From assembly GCF_017833415.1 (NCBI RefSeq), contig NZ_JAFICC010000018.1:1-64000 (forward strand): a DNA stretch of 64,000 nt. Direction: 5' to 3'. This DNA comes from Flavobacterium sp. 1355. Its GTDB lineage: Bacteria > Bacteroidota > Bacteroidia > Flavobacteriales > Flavobacteriaceae. Below the pieces are notes generated by a model. That model was not told the DNA's origin. It searched no databases and was given only the letters and a program-made list of their open reading frames with translations. This document shows, piece after piece, positions 55,842-64,000 of the stretch (positions are counted from its first letter, which is position 1; each line of letters starts with the position of its first letter). Both the position numbers and the translations under genes were made by a program.

Positions 55842-57523
55842 GAAAAATAACACTCCTATTTACCTTTATCTATATCAGCTGTGCCGCGCAGCAAACCCCG
55901 ATTAAACCGACTGGCCTGGTGGTTACAAAAGCCATGGTTGTTTCTGCCCGCGAAGAAGCTTCTAAAATTGGTGCCGATATCATGAAAAACGGCGGGAACG
56001 CTTTTGATGCTATGGTGGGAACAGAACTGGCACTCGCAGTATCTTTTCCTTTTGCCGGAAATATTGGCGGAGGCGGTTTTATGGTGTACAGAAAAGAAAA
56101 TGGCGAAGCTGGATCTTTGGATTATCGGGAAAAAGCACCTCTGGCAGCAACAAAAGACATGTTTTTAGACAAAGACGGAAATGTCATTAAAGGCAAAAGC
56201 ACACAAACAGCATTGGCAATTGGAGTTCCGGGAACTATTGCAGGAGTTTTTGCCGTACACAAAAAATTTGGTTCTATGCCAATGTCCGAAATTTTAAAAC
56301 CTGTAATTGCACTTGCCGAAAAAGGAGTTGTTGTAACTAAAAAACAGGAAAAAAGCTTAAACGATTATCATGAAAGTATTGTAAAAATAAATGGTGAATC
56401 TTCTGATGCATCAAGAACCTTCAAAGAAAACGACACTATAAAATATACCGCATTAGCTAAGACTTTAAAAAGAATTCAGAAAAATGGCAGAAATGAATTT
56501 TATAAAGGTGAAACCGCTAGAATTTTGGTCGATTATTTAAGAAAAAAAGGCGGTATCATTACCATGAAAGACCTTGCAAAATATGAAGCAAAATGGAGAA
56601 CCCCGCTACAATTTACTTATAAAGACTTAAAGTTAACGTCTATGTCACCGCCAAGCAGTGGCGGAATTTGTCTGGCGCAGATTTTAAAAATGATAGAACC
56701 GTATGATTTATCAAAATTGGGGCATAACACCGCAGAATCTATTCAGCTAATTGTCGAAGCTGAAAGAAGAGCGTATGCCGACAGGAGTTATTTTTTGGGA
56801 GATCCTGATTTTGTAAAAATTCCGCTAAAAGCGTTATTAGCAGATGCTTATTTAAAAGACAGGATGTCAACTTTTAACCCTGAGAAAGCCAGTTTATCCT
56901 CTGAAATAAAAGAAGGAAAAGTAACTTATAATGAAAGTACAGAAACTACGCATTACTCTATTGTTGATCAGTTTGGTAATGCTATAGCCGCAACAACCAC
57001 GCTAAACGATGGTTATGGTTCTAAATATTATTGTGACGAATTGGGTTTCTTTCTTAATAACGAAATGGATGATTTTAGTGCCAAACCCGGATCTCCCAAC
57101 ATGTTTGGTTTGGTTGGAAATGAGGCTAACAGCATTGCGCCACAAAAAAGAATGCTGAGTTCGATGACGCCAACAATAGTAGAAAAAAACGGAAAATTAT
57201 TTATGGTTGTAGGAACTCCCGGCGGTTCTACTATTATAACTTCGGTTTTGCAAACTATACTGAATGTTTATGAATATAATCTGAGCATGCAGGAAGCTGT
57301 AAATGCACCACGTTTTCACCACCAATGGCTTCCTGACTTAATCACATTTGAACCAAATACCTTTGACCCCAATACAATTGAAAAACTGAAATCAAAAAAA
57401 TACCTGATTAACGAGAAACCAACACCAATCATTGGAAAAGTAGATGCTATTTTGGTTCTTCCAAATAATGAACTTGAAGGAGGTGCCGATTTTCGAGGCG
57501 ATGATAAAGCAGTTGGTTTTTAA
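55838..57523 (+). CDS. ggt: Gamma-glutamyltransferase
   Basis: A 561-residue lipoprotein-like enzyme (YISCAAQQ, Cys15). It self-cleaves before the catalytic T371 in STETTHYSIVDQFGNAIA; the small subunit continues with NNEMDDFSAKPG and the oxyanion loop SSMTPTIV. GGNAFDAMV and GNIGGGGFMVYR in the large subunit bind gamma-glutamyl substrates. It transfers or hydrolyses gamma-glutamyl groups of glutathione in the periplasm. Coupled to AcpH by a 4-base overlap, a pairing without obvious metabolic logic. Confidence 0.93.
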   Translation: MRKITLLFTFIYISCAAQQTPIKPTGLVVTKAMVVSAREEASKIGADIMKNGGNAFDAMVGTELALAVSFPFAGNIGGGGFMVYRKENGEAGSLDYREKAPLAATKDMFLDKDGNVIKGKSTQTALAIGVPGTIAGVFAVHKKFGSMPMSEILKPVIALAEKGVVVTKKQEKSLNDYHESIVKINGESSDASRTFKENDTIKYTALAKTLKRIQKNGRNEFYKGETARILVDYLRKKGGIITMKDLAKYEAKWRTPLQFTYKDLKLTSMSPPSSGGICLAQILKMIEPYDLSKLGHNTAESIQLIVEAERRAYADRSYFLGDPDFVKIPLKALLADAYLKDRMSTFNPEKASLSSEIKEGKVTYNESTETTHYSIVDQFGNAIAATTTLNDGYGSKYYCDELGFFLNNEMDDFSAKPGSPNMFGLVGNEANSIAPQKRMLSSMTPTIVEKNGKLFMVVGTPGGSTIITSVLQTILNVYEYNLSMQEAVNAPRFHHQWLPDLITFEPNTFDPNTIEKLKSKKYLINEKPTPIIGKVDAILVLPNNELEGGADFRGDDKAVGF

Positions 57524-57605
57524 TCCGTAAAACATTGATTTAAAACAAGTTAAAAAATAATATCCTGACATAGTGTTTTTAAAAAAAATGGAGTATTTTT
57601 TTTAT

Positions 57606-57613
57606 TAAATTTG
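57606..57613 (+). promoter_or_regulatory. -7 box of the HtrA-like gene
   Basis: TAAATTTG overlaps an in-frame TTG (57611), which rules that codon out. The ATG at 57638 is 24 bases downstream. Confidence 0.5.
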
Positions 57614-57637
57614 GCCTCGAAACTAAACAAAACCATT

Positions 57638-58774
57638 ATGTCGGAAGAATCTTTTTCAGAAGAAAAACAACCAAATAAAAAGTCAAGAAATATAAAAATT
57701 GGAGCTGTAATAGCCATTATTGCAGTACTTGGAGTTATTTTTATTCCGAAAATTTGGGCTAAATACAATAAAAAAGAAGTAATCTGCCTGAATGGACAAA
57801 CCGAAATCTATGACAAATATAAAGATGCTGTTGTTCTGGTAAAACATACCTATGCTGTTGAAATATCGATAAAAGGATCTAAGCCATTTCAGCTTGAAGT
57901 TGATGAAAGCAATTTAGAAGAAAAAACAATATCCGGAACAGGATTTTTTGTATCCGAAGACGGAAAAATAGTAACCAATCATCACGTTGCTGAGCCTTGG
58001 CTTTACGGTGACGACAGCACCAATTCTTTTACATATCTAAAAGATCATATTGCGGGTATTCTTCCAGATTCTATTAGTGAAGGAGACTATAAAACTTTTC
58101 TTGAAAAAAACTGGAATGAATACTATTCTGAAGAAGGTGAAGGAGAAGAGGAATCTGAAGATGTGGTTCACGAAACAAGTGCTGTAGATTCAAGTGCAAC
58201 AGTTGTAGCAGCAAACGATACCGAAGCTATAGAAAGCAGTACTACTGCAGAACCAACTCCTGCAAAAGAAATAAAATATATAAGCGTTGATGACATTACA
58301 ATATCTTTCAAATCTGTTGAGATAAGTGTTGCGCTTCATGGTTCTAAAGAAGATTGGCTAAAATGTAAAGTCTATAAAATTGCCGACGGAAATGAAGTTG
58401 ACGTAGCTGTTTTACAATTAGCAAGCGAAACATTACCGGGATCTGTCCGTAATATTATTGATTTGGATTCTGCCATCACAGATGATGCAAAAATAAAACC
58501 GGGCACCAACGCAATTTTGATTGGCTACCCAATGGGAATGACTCTTGCCAACACCAGAACCGGTATAAAAGTACAGGTATATGAGGGTCAGATAAATAAA
58601 GAATCAGACGGTGTAAGCATTCAGTATAATGTAACTTCTACCCACGGAGCAAGCGGTTCGCCTGTATTTAATGAATGCGGTCAGCTGATTGCTGTAAATT
58701 ATGCCGGATATGATGCCGCACAAGGATATAATTTCGGGATTGTTGCCAAACACGCGGCAGCATTAGTTGACTAA
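57638..58774 (+). CDS. Membrane-anchored trypsin-like (HtrA-type) serine protease
   Basis: A 378-residue protein with one N-terminal membrane helix (about 19-40). The protease fold has the triad H116 (TNHHVAE), D255 (DVAVLQL) and S339 (THGASGSPVF). A long Glu/Ser/Thr-rich insert (about 165-215, SEEGEGEEESEDVV) sits between strands of the catalytic domain and is likely disordered. No PDZ domain follows, unlike DegP. The catalytic part should face the periplasm, where it may act in protein quality control. Confidence 0.82.
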   Translation: MSEESFSEEKQPNKKSRNIKIGAVIAIIAVLGVIFIPKIWAKYNKKEVICLNGQTEIYDKYKDAVVLVKHTYAVEISIKGSKPFQLEVDESNLEEKTISGTGFFVSEDGKIVTNHHVAEPWLYGDDSTNSFTYLKDHIAGILPDSISEGDYKTFLEKNWNEYYSEEGEGEEESEDVVHETSAVDSSATVVAANDTEAIESSTTAEPTPAKEIKYISVDDITISFKSVEISVALHGSKEDWLKCKVYKIADGNEVDVAVLQLASETLPGSVRNIIDLDSAITDDAKIKPGTNAILIGYPMGMTLANTRTGIKVQVYEGQINKESDGVSIQYNVTSTHGASGSPVFNECGQLIAVNYAGYDAAQGYNFGIVAKHAAALVD

Positions 58775-58823
58775 GTTTTAAAGATAAGATATTTTATTAT
58801 TTTAAATTTATGGATTAAAAGGC

Positions 58824-58831
58824 TAAATTTG
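58824..58831 (+). promoter_or_regulatory. -7 box of the ClC gene
   Basis: TAAATTTG lies 25 bases before the ATG at 58857; no -33 TTG seen. Confidence 0.45.
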
Positions 58832-58856
58832 CAATATCCATAATTTTTTAAAGAGA

Positions 58857-60641
58857 ATGCTAAAAAAATATTTCAGAAGACTAGAAAGCATAATTGCTTT
58901 GGCTCAATCATTAATGACTCCAAAGCAATTTATTTTTTTATCAAGTGTATTGATTGGTATTTCTTGTTCGCTTGCTGTAATTGTCCTGAAAACATTTGCG
59001 CATAGTGTTTTCTCGTTTGCCACTTACATTAACGGAATTTTGAAACTAAGTTTCATCAACAGTATTTTGCCTATAATCGGAATTCTGCTGACGGTTTTGG
59101 TGGTAAATAAAGTTTTAAACGGAAGTATTCAGAAAGGAACTTCACAGATACTTTATGCTGTTGCAAAAAAAGCAAGCATTATTCCTAAAAAACAAATGTA
59201 TGCTCAGATTGTGACCAGTTCCTTAACCGTTGGTTTAGGAGGATCTGCCGGTTTAGAAAGCCCGATTGTTATTACGGGTGCTGCTTTTGGATCTAATTTT
59301 GCCCAAAATTATAAATTACCCTATAAAGACAGAACATTGCTAATTGGCTGTGGAGTGGCAGCCGGGATTTCAGCTGCGTTTAATGCGCCAATTGCAGGGG
59401 TTCTTTTTGCAATTGAAGTTTTGCTGGTAGATGTTAGTATTTCTGCTTTTACCCCTATTATGATTTCTGCTGCAACCGGTGCTTTGGTTTCTGCCATTGT
59501 TTTGGATGAAACGATTCTTTTGAGTTTTAAAACACAGCAAACATTTGATTATCATAATATTCCTTTTTATATAATTTTAGGCGTACTGACAGGCCTCACT
59601 GCTATTTATTACTCCAGAAATTTTCAAAAAGTTGAACATTATTTTTCTAAACTGGAAATCGGGCCTTATAAAAAAGCGTTTATTGGATCTTCATTGTTAG
59701 CTATTCTGATTTTTATATTTCCAACTTTGTTTGGTGAAGGTTATGAAAGTATTAAAACCCTGTCTGAAACAGATCCGGGAGCTTTACTTGATAATACTTT
59801 GTTTGCCGATTTCAGAAATAACAACTGGGTACTGCTTTTATTTGTCGGGGCAACCATGATGGTAAAAGTATTTGCATCGGGCCTTACTATTGGAAGCGGC
59901 GGAAATGGGGGGAACTTCGCTCCTTCTCTGTTCTTAGGCTCTTATCTTGGATATTTTTTTTCCAAATTTGTCAGCCTGACTGGTTTGTCAAAACTACCAA
60001 TCGGAAATTTTACAATGGTAGGAATGGCAGGGATTCTTAGTGGATTATTTCACGCGCCACTTACCGCTATTTTCTTAATTGCCGAAATTACAGGAGGCTA
60101 CGGATTAATGATTCCGCTTATGATTGTATCTTCAATAAGTTTTGCTATTTCTAAAAAATTCGAAAAATATTCGCTTGACGTAAAAGGTTTAGCAAAAAAA
60201 GGACACGCTTTTACTAGCAATAAAGATTCTAATATTCTTTCTACTTTAGATATTGACACTATTATTCAGTGTGATTATTTGACAGTTCATCCGGATGAGA
60301 ATTTAAGTAAACTTGTAGATTTAATTTCACATTCTAACCAAGTTGTTTTTGCCGTTGTCAATAATGATAAAGATTTGGTCGGGATAGTCCATTTTAATGA
60401 TATCCGGGAAATCATTTTTAATACATACAGAGTAAAGTACACCAAAATCAACGATGTAATGAAAACCCCTGCTGCCACAATTTTTTCTAATGATAGTATG
60501 GAAATTGTGATGAGCAAATTTGAAAAATCAAAAACAGCATTTCTGCCTGTTTTACGAAACGGAAAGTATTACGGAATCATTTCCAAATCAATAGCATTAG
60601 AAGCATACAGAACAAAACTTCGTTCGATGACAATAGAGTAA
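58857..60641 (+). CDS. ClC-family chloride channel/transporter with CBS domains
   Basis: A 594-residue membrane protein. The ClC core (about 20-440) carries GLGGSAGLESP with the gating glutamate E134 (the usual GREGP variant replaced by GLESP) and GSGGNGGNFAPSLFLGS in the later anion-site helix. Two CBS domains follow (about 475-530 and 540-590), which often bind adenine nucleotides and regulate transport. E134 suggests H+/Cl- exchange or gated channel activity; the family cannot be split further by eye. Confidence 0.92.
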   Translation: MLKKYFRRLESIIALAQSLMTPKQFIFLSSVLIGISCSLAVIVLKTFAHSVFSFATYINGILKLSFINSILPIIGILLTVLVVNKVLNGSIQKGTSQILYAVAKKASIIPKKQMYAQIVTSSLTVGLGGSAGLESPIVITGAAFGSNFAQNYKLPYKDRTLLIGCGVAAGISAAFNAPIAGVLFAIEVLLVDVSISAFTPIMISAATGALVSAIVLDETILLSFKTQQTFDYHNIPFYIILGVLTGLTAIYYSRNFQKVEHYFSKLEIGPYKKAFIGSSLLAILIFIFPTLFGEGYESIKTLSETDPGALLDNTLFADFRNNNWVLLLFVGATMMVKVFASGLTIGSGGNGGNFAPSLFLGSYLGYFFSKFVSLTGLSKLPIGNFTMVGMAGILSGLFHAPLTAIFLIAEITGGYGLMIPLMIVSSISFAISKKFEKYSLDVKGLAKKGHAFTSNKDSNILSTLDIDTIIQCDYLTVHPDENLSKLVDLISHSNQVVFAVVNNDKDLVGIVHFNDIREIIFNTYRVKYTKINDVMKTPAATIFSNDSMEIVMSKFEKSKTAFLPVLRNGKYYGIISKSIALEAYRTKLRSMTIE

Positions 60642-60642
60642 C

Positions 60643-60686
60643 CTTAATATCGGATAAGTTAAAAATTTTATTTATCCGATATTAAG
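60643..60686. repeat. Perfect 15-bp inverted repeat at the Fic promoter
   Basis: CTTAATATCGGATAA (60643-60657) and TTATCCGATATTAAG (60672-60686) are exact complements with a 14-base loop. It starts one base after the ClC stop codon and ends 3 bases before the -7 box of the Fic gene. There is no T run. It is either a terminator-like hairpin for ClC or an operator for Fic. Confidence 0.8.
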
Positions 60687-60689
60687 AAG

Positions 60690-60697
60690 TAACTTTG
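60690..60697 (+). promoter_or_regulatory. -7 box of the Fic gene, near-leaderless
   Basis: TAACTTTG ends only 7 bases before the ATG at 60705, so the transcript probably begins at or next to the start codon. Confidence 0.55.
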
Positions 60698-60704
60698 TTT
60701 CATA

Positions 60705-61658
60705 ATGTGGAATATAGACCTAAAATACAGAGAAGAATTTGATGCAACTTTTGAAAGATTGTATCAAAAAAGAAAGGATTTGCAAAACAGCAGACCACTT
60801 CCTAACATTGCTTTGAATAAAATTCGTGAAAGCCTTTCGCTCGAATGGACCTACAATTCTAATAGCATTGAAGGAAATACGATGAGCCTGCGTGAAACCC
60901 AAATGGTAATCCAGGAAGGAATAACCATTAAGGGAAAATCGCTTCGGGAACATTTTGAGACCCACAATCATGACAAAGCGATCGATTATTTGTACGATAT
61001 AGTTAGTGATACTTACAAACTAAGAAGCATCGACATTCTTTCTATTCATGGCTTGGTTTTAAGATCTATTGAAGATGATTTTGCCGGAAGAATTCGAAAT
61101 GGAGGTGTCCGTATTTCGGGGGCTAACTTTATGCCTCCAAACGCCAACAAGGTTTCTGATTATCTGGACGAATTAATAGATTTTATAAATACGAATCCAT
61201 TAGGGCTAAATGATATTGAACTCGCCACTATTTATCACCATAAACTAGTCTGGATACATCCTTTTTTTGATGGTAATGGGCGTACAGTTCGTTTAAGCAT
61301 GAATTTGTTATTAATGCGTTGCGGTTTTCCTCCGGCAATTATTCTAAAAAATGATCGCAAAAAATATTATGAAGCACTTAATCAGGCTAATAATGGAAAC
61401 TATCAAAAATTAATTCTTCTGATGTGCCAGGCACTTGAGCGAACATTAAATATTTATTTGAATGCCATGCCAGGAAGCACTTATGATTATCAGCCAATCA
61501 TAAATATTGTAAGCGAACCAGAATCTCCATATGGTCAGGAATATATTAGTTTACTGGCCAGAACAGGCAAAATTGATGCCTATAAAGAAGGAAGAAACTG
61601 GTACACAACCAAAGAAGCAATAGAAGAATATATGGCAACCAGAAAACGCAAACGCTAA
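60705..61658 (+). CDS. Fic-family AMP-transferase (class II)
   Basis: A 317-residue protein. The inhibitory motif is N-terminal (S52-N-S-I-E56-G57), which places it in class II. The catalytic motif HPFFDGNGR starts at H185. A helix-turn-helix-like C-terminal domain (about 270-317, TGKIDAYKEGRNWYTTKEAIEEYMATRKRKR) follows. Fic enzymes attach AMP to target proteins and are held off by the inhibitory Glu. No antitoxin-type partner is present. The motif order and the C-terminal DNA-binding-like domain match common bacterial Fic/DOC proteins. Confidence 0.9.
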   Translation: MWNIDLKYREEFDATFERLYQKRKDLQNSRPLPNIALNKIRESLSLEWTYNSNSIEGNTMSLRETQMVIQEGITIKGKSLREHFETHNHDKAIDYLYDIVSDTYKLRSIDILSIHGLVLRSIEDDFAGRIRNGGVRISGANFMPPNANKVSDYLDELIDFINTNPLGLNDIELATIYHHKLVWIHPFFDGNGRTVRLSMNLLLMRCGFPPAIILKNDRKKYYEALNQANNGNYQKLILLMCQALERTLNIYLNAMPGSTYDYQPIINIVSEPESPYGQEYISLLARTGKIDAYKEGRNWYTTKEAIEEYMATRKRKR

Positions 61659-61676
61659 GTTTTTATACTCTTATTT

Positions 61677-61693
61677 TGTTACTATTTGTAACA
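61677..61693. promoter_or_regulatory. Inverted repeat upstream of uvrA, possible SOS operator
   Basis: TGTTAC (61677-61682), TATTT and GTAACA (61688-61693) form a perfect 17-base palindrome-like site 43 bases before the -7 box. uvrA is a common SOS gene, but the LexA box of this organism is unknown, so the role is a guess. Confidence 0.35.
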
Positions 61694-61735
61694 TAAACTT
61701 TTGCAAACGAGTACTAAAAGAACAAATCAAAATGG

Positions 61736-61743
61736 TAACTTTG
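61736..61743 (+). promoter_or_regulatory. -7 box of uvrA
   Basis: TAACTTTG matches TANNTTTG and lies 16 bases before the ATG at 61760; a leader of about 10 bases is expected. Confidence 0.5.
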
Positions 61744-61759
61744 CGTTTTGCTCACATTT

Positions 61760-64000
61760 ATGCTAGATAAAGACAATACTATTGAAGTTCTTGGTGCAAG
61801 AGTTCATAATCTAAAAAATATAGACATATCAATCCCGAGGGAAAAACTGGTTGTAATTACCGGTTTATCAGGCTCGGGAAAATCATCTTTGGCTTTCGAC
61901 ACAATTTATGCCGAAGGACAACGTCGTTATGTAGAAACTTTTTCTGCATATGCGAGACAGTTTCTTGGCGGGTTGGAACGACCGGACGTTGACAAAATTG
62001 ACGGACTTTCTCCTGTAATTGCAATCGAACAAAAAACAACCAGTAAAAGCCCGCGTTCTACAGTTGGGACAATTACAGAAATCTATGATTTCCTGAGGCT
62101 TCTTTATGCCCGTGGTGCAGACGCATACAGTTACAATACAGGCGAAAAAATGGTTTCGTATTCTGATGAACAAATCAAAGATTTGATCATTCATGATTTT
62201 AACGGAAAACGCATTAATATTCTTGCTCCTGTAATTAAGGCGAGAAAAGGTCATTATGCCGAATTATTTCAACAGATTACCAAACAGGGATTTTTGAAAG
62301 TTCGTGTAAATGGTGAGGTTCAGGATTTGGTTTCGGGAATGAAATTAGACCGTTACAAAACCCACGATATAGAAATTGTTGTTGACCGAATGCTGATTGA
62401 AGATACGGCAGATAATCAGAAGCGATTGGCCGAAAGTATTAATACAGCCATGCATCATGGTGAGGATGTATTAATGGTTTTGGATCAGGATACTAATGAG
62501 GTACGCTATTTCAGCAGAAATTTAATGTGCCCATCAACAGGAATTTCGTATCAGAATCCGGAGCCAAACTTATTTTCATTTAACTCTCCAAAAGGAGCTT
62601 GTCCGCATTGTAACGGATTGGGAACTGTTCATGAAATTAATGTAAAAAAAATTATCCCAAATCCAAAATTATCAATTAAAGCTGGTGGTTTTGCTCCGCT
62701 TGGCGAATATAAATCTTCCTGGATTTTTAAGCAGTTAGAAGTAATTGGTGAAAAATTCGGATTTAAAATTACAGACCCGATTGAGAAAATTCCTCAAGAA
62801 GCAATGGAAATGATTCTTCATGGAGGAAAAGATAAGTTTACTGTAAACTCAAAAGATTTAGGCGTTACACGCGATTATAAAATTGATTTTGAGGGAATAT
62901 CTCATTTTATTAAAAATCAATATGACGAAAGCGCATCGACTACTATAAAACGCTGGGCAAAAGATTTTATGGATGAAGTAAATTGTCCTGTTTGCGAAGG
63001 TTCCCGTTTAAAAAAAGAAGCACAGTTTTTTAGAGTTAATGGAAAAAATATCACCGAATTGTGTGATATGGATATTTCTGATTTAACGGCCTGGTTTCAG
63101 GATTTAAACAGTCATTTATCAGAAAAACAACTCCTGATTGCTTCTGAAGTTGTAAAAGAAATTAAAGACCGCTTAAACTTTTTGATGAATGTTGGTCTGA
63201 ATTATTTGGCTTTGAGCCGAAGTTCAAAATCGCTTTCGGGTGGTGAAGCACAACGTATTCGATTGGCGACACAAATTGGTTCTCAACTGGTTGGTGTTTT
63301 ATATATTTTGGATGAACCAAGTATTGGTTTACACCAACGAGACAATGAAAAACTGATTAAATCACTGGAACAATTACGTGATATCGGAAACTCGGTTATT
63401 GTCGTTGAACACGATAAAGACATGATCGAAACTGCTGATTATGTAATTGATATTGGTCCTAAAGCGGGAAAATATGGCGGAGAAATTATCAGTATTGGTA
63501 CTCCGGCAGAAACCTTAAAATCAAACACTATTACCGCACAATATTTGAACGGTACAATGAAATTTGAGATTCCGAAGGAAAGAAGAAAAGGAAATGGAAA
63601 GTTTTTAAAACTAACCGGAGCAACCGGAAACAACCTTAAAAATGTTTCAATCGAATTGCCTTTGGGACAATTGATTTGCGTAACAGGAGTTTCAGGAAGT
63701 GGAAAATCGACTTTGATAAACGAGACGCTCTACCCTATTTTGAACGCCTATTATTTTAATGGTGTAAAAAAACCACAGCCTTATAAAAAAATTGAAGGTC
63801 TGGAACATATTGATAAAGTAATTGATATTGATCAAAGCCCGATTGGCAGGACACCACGTTCAAATCCGGCAACTTATACGGAAGTTTTCACAGAAATCCG
63901 AAACTTGTTTACGATGACTTCTGAAAGTATGATTCGTGGTTACAAAGCTGGACGTTTTAGCTTTAATGTAAAAGGCGGGCGTTGCGAAACCTGTGAAGGT
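61760..64000 (+). CDS. uvrA: Excinuclease ABC subunit UvrA (C-terminal part outside the window)
   Basis: The first 747 residues of UvrA, open to the window edge. Walker A GLSGSGKSS (about 36-44), SRSSKSLSGGEAQRIRLATQIG (signature) and YILDEPSIGLHQRDNEKL (Walker B) form the first ATPase; the second Walker A, GVSGSGKST, is near residue 648. Zinc-finger cysteines appear in CPSTG, CPHCNGLG, CPVCEG and, at the edge, CETCEG. UvrA recognises DNA damage and loads UvrB. About 190 residues are missing from the right. Confidence 0.96.
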   Translation, partial: MLDKDNTIEVLGARVHNLKNIDISIPREKLVVITGLSGSGKSSLAFDTIYAEGQRRYVETFSAYARQFLGGLERPDVDKIDGLSPVIAIEQKTTSKSPRSTVGTITEIYDFLRLLYARGADAYSYNTGEKMVSYSDEQIKDLIIHDFNGKRINILAPVIKARKGHYAELFQQITKQGFLKVRVNGEVQDLVSGMKLDRYKTHDIEIVVDRMLIEDTADNQKRLAESINTAMHHGEDVLMVLDQDTNEVRYFSRNLMCPSTGISYQNPEPNLFSFNSPKGACPHCNGLGTVHEINVKKIIPNPKLSIKAGGFAPLGEYKSSWIFKQLEVIGEKFGFKITDPIEKIPQEAMEMILHGGKDKFTVNSKDLGVTRDYKIDFEGISHFIKNQYDESASTTIKRWAKDFMDEVNCPVCEGSRLKKEAQFFRVNGKNITELCDMDISDLTAWFQDLNSHLSEKQLLIASEVVKEIKDRLNFLMNVGLNYLALSRSSKSLSGGEAQRIRLATQIGSQLVGVLYILDEPSIGLHQRDNEKLIKSLEQLRDIGNSVIVVEHDKDMIETADYVIDIGPKAGKYGGEIISIGTPAETLKSNTITAQYLNGTMKFEIPKERRKGNGKFLKLTGATGNNLKNVSIELPLGQLICVTGVSGSGKSTLINETLYPILNAYYFNGVKKPQPYKKIEGLEHIDKVIDIDQSPIGRTPRSNPATYTEVFTEIRNLFTMTSESMIRGYKAGRFSFNVKGGRCETCEG

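Noticed and set aside
60705..61658. Fic as a toxin of a toxin-antitoxin pair
   Set aside because: The inhibitory motif is inside the protein (class II) and no small partner gene is adjacent.
61883..62254. 123-residue minus-strand frame inside uvrA
   Set aside because: It is the shadow of strongly conserved UvrA coding sequence.

Overview
The window looks like a chromosomal segment of a Flavobacterium-type Bacteroidota. The signs are low GC, TANNTTTG -7 boxes instead of sigma70 -10 boxes, no Shine-Dalgarno sequences, many lipoproteins, a SusC/SusD pair, a hybrid two-component system (HTCS) and a type IX secretion C-terminal domain. The two ends hold parts of larger units. On the left is a strong minus-strand promoter and leader of the kind that precedes a 16S rRNA gene lying just outside. 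On the right are the first 747 codons of uvrA.

Region 1 (0.4-7.5 kb) reads as a metal, probably zinc, acquisition locus. It has a His-rich CxxCH small protein, three DUF4625-type lipoproteins, a TonB-dependent receptor with a ZnuD-like plug, and a lipoprotein resembling the zinc metallochaperone AztD. It ends in a strong terminator. Region 2 (7.5-10.7 kb) has a PL14-like exported lyase on the minus strand and an SDR/AraC regulator pair.

Region 3 (10.8-26.5 kb) is a polysaccharide utilisation locus: GH3 beta-glucosidase, HTCS sensor-regulator, SusC, SusD, a surface glycan-binding protein, a GH10 enzyme and a GH16 beta-glucanase. The GH3 and SusC promoters share a two-copy TGCATCA element with identical 21-bp spacing, and an identical 37-bp distance to a -7-like box. 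This strongly suggests that the HTCS controls both units. A GH128-like beta-1,3-glucanase with a sorting domain lies apart at 52.1 kb.

Region 4 (26.6-40.6 kb) is a loose set of small membrane proteins, short lipoproteins and exported proteins of unknown role, an SDR, and a cytosolic toroid-like protein. It also has a three-subunit PaoABC-like molybdenum hydroxylase followed by a stand-alone CheB with a zinc ribbon. Region 5 (40.7-44.8 kb) pairs a single-domain response regulator with a CheB-CheR-PAS-histidine kinase fusion.

Region 6 (44.8-64 kb) is mostly housekeeping and envelope functions: YheT-type hydrolase, RidA, Crp/Fnr regulator, DUF1080 hydrolase, exported Ppx/GppA-like protein, SIMPL protein, rhomboid protease, LpxL-type acyltransferase, GlmM, AcpH, gamma-glutamyltransferase, HtrA-like protease, ClC channel with CBS domains, Fic AMP-transferase and UvrA. 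Most units end in clean hairpin-plus-T terminators.

No CRISPR array, insertion sequence, tRNA gene or prophage was seen. The two most interesting elements are the putative zinc locus and the paired HTCS operators.
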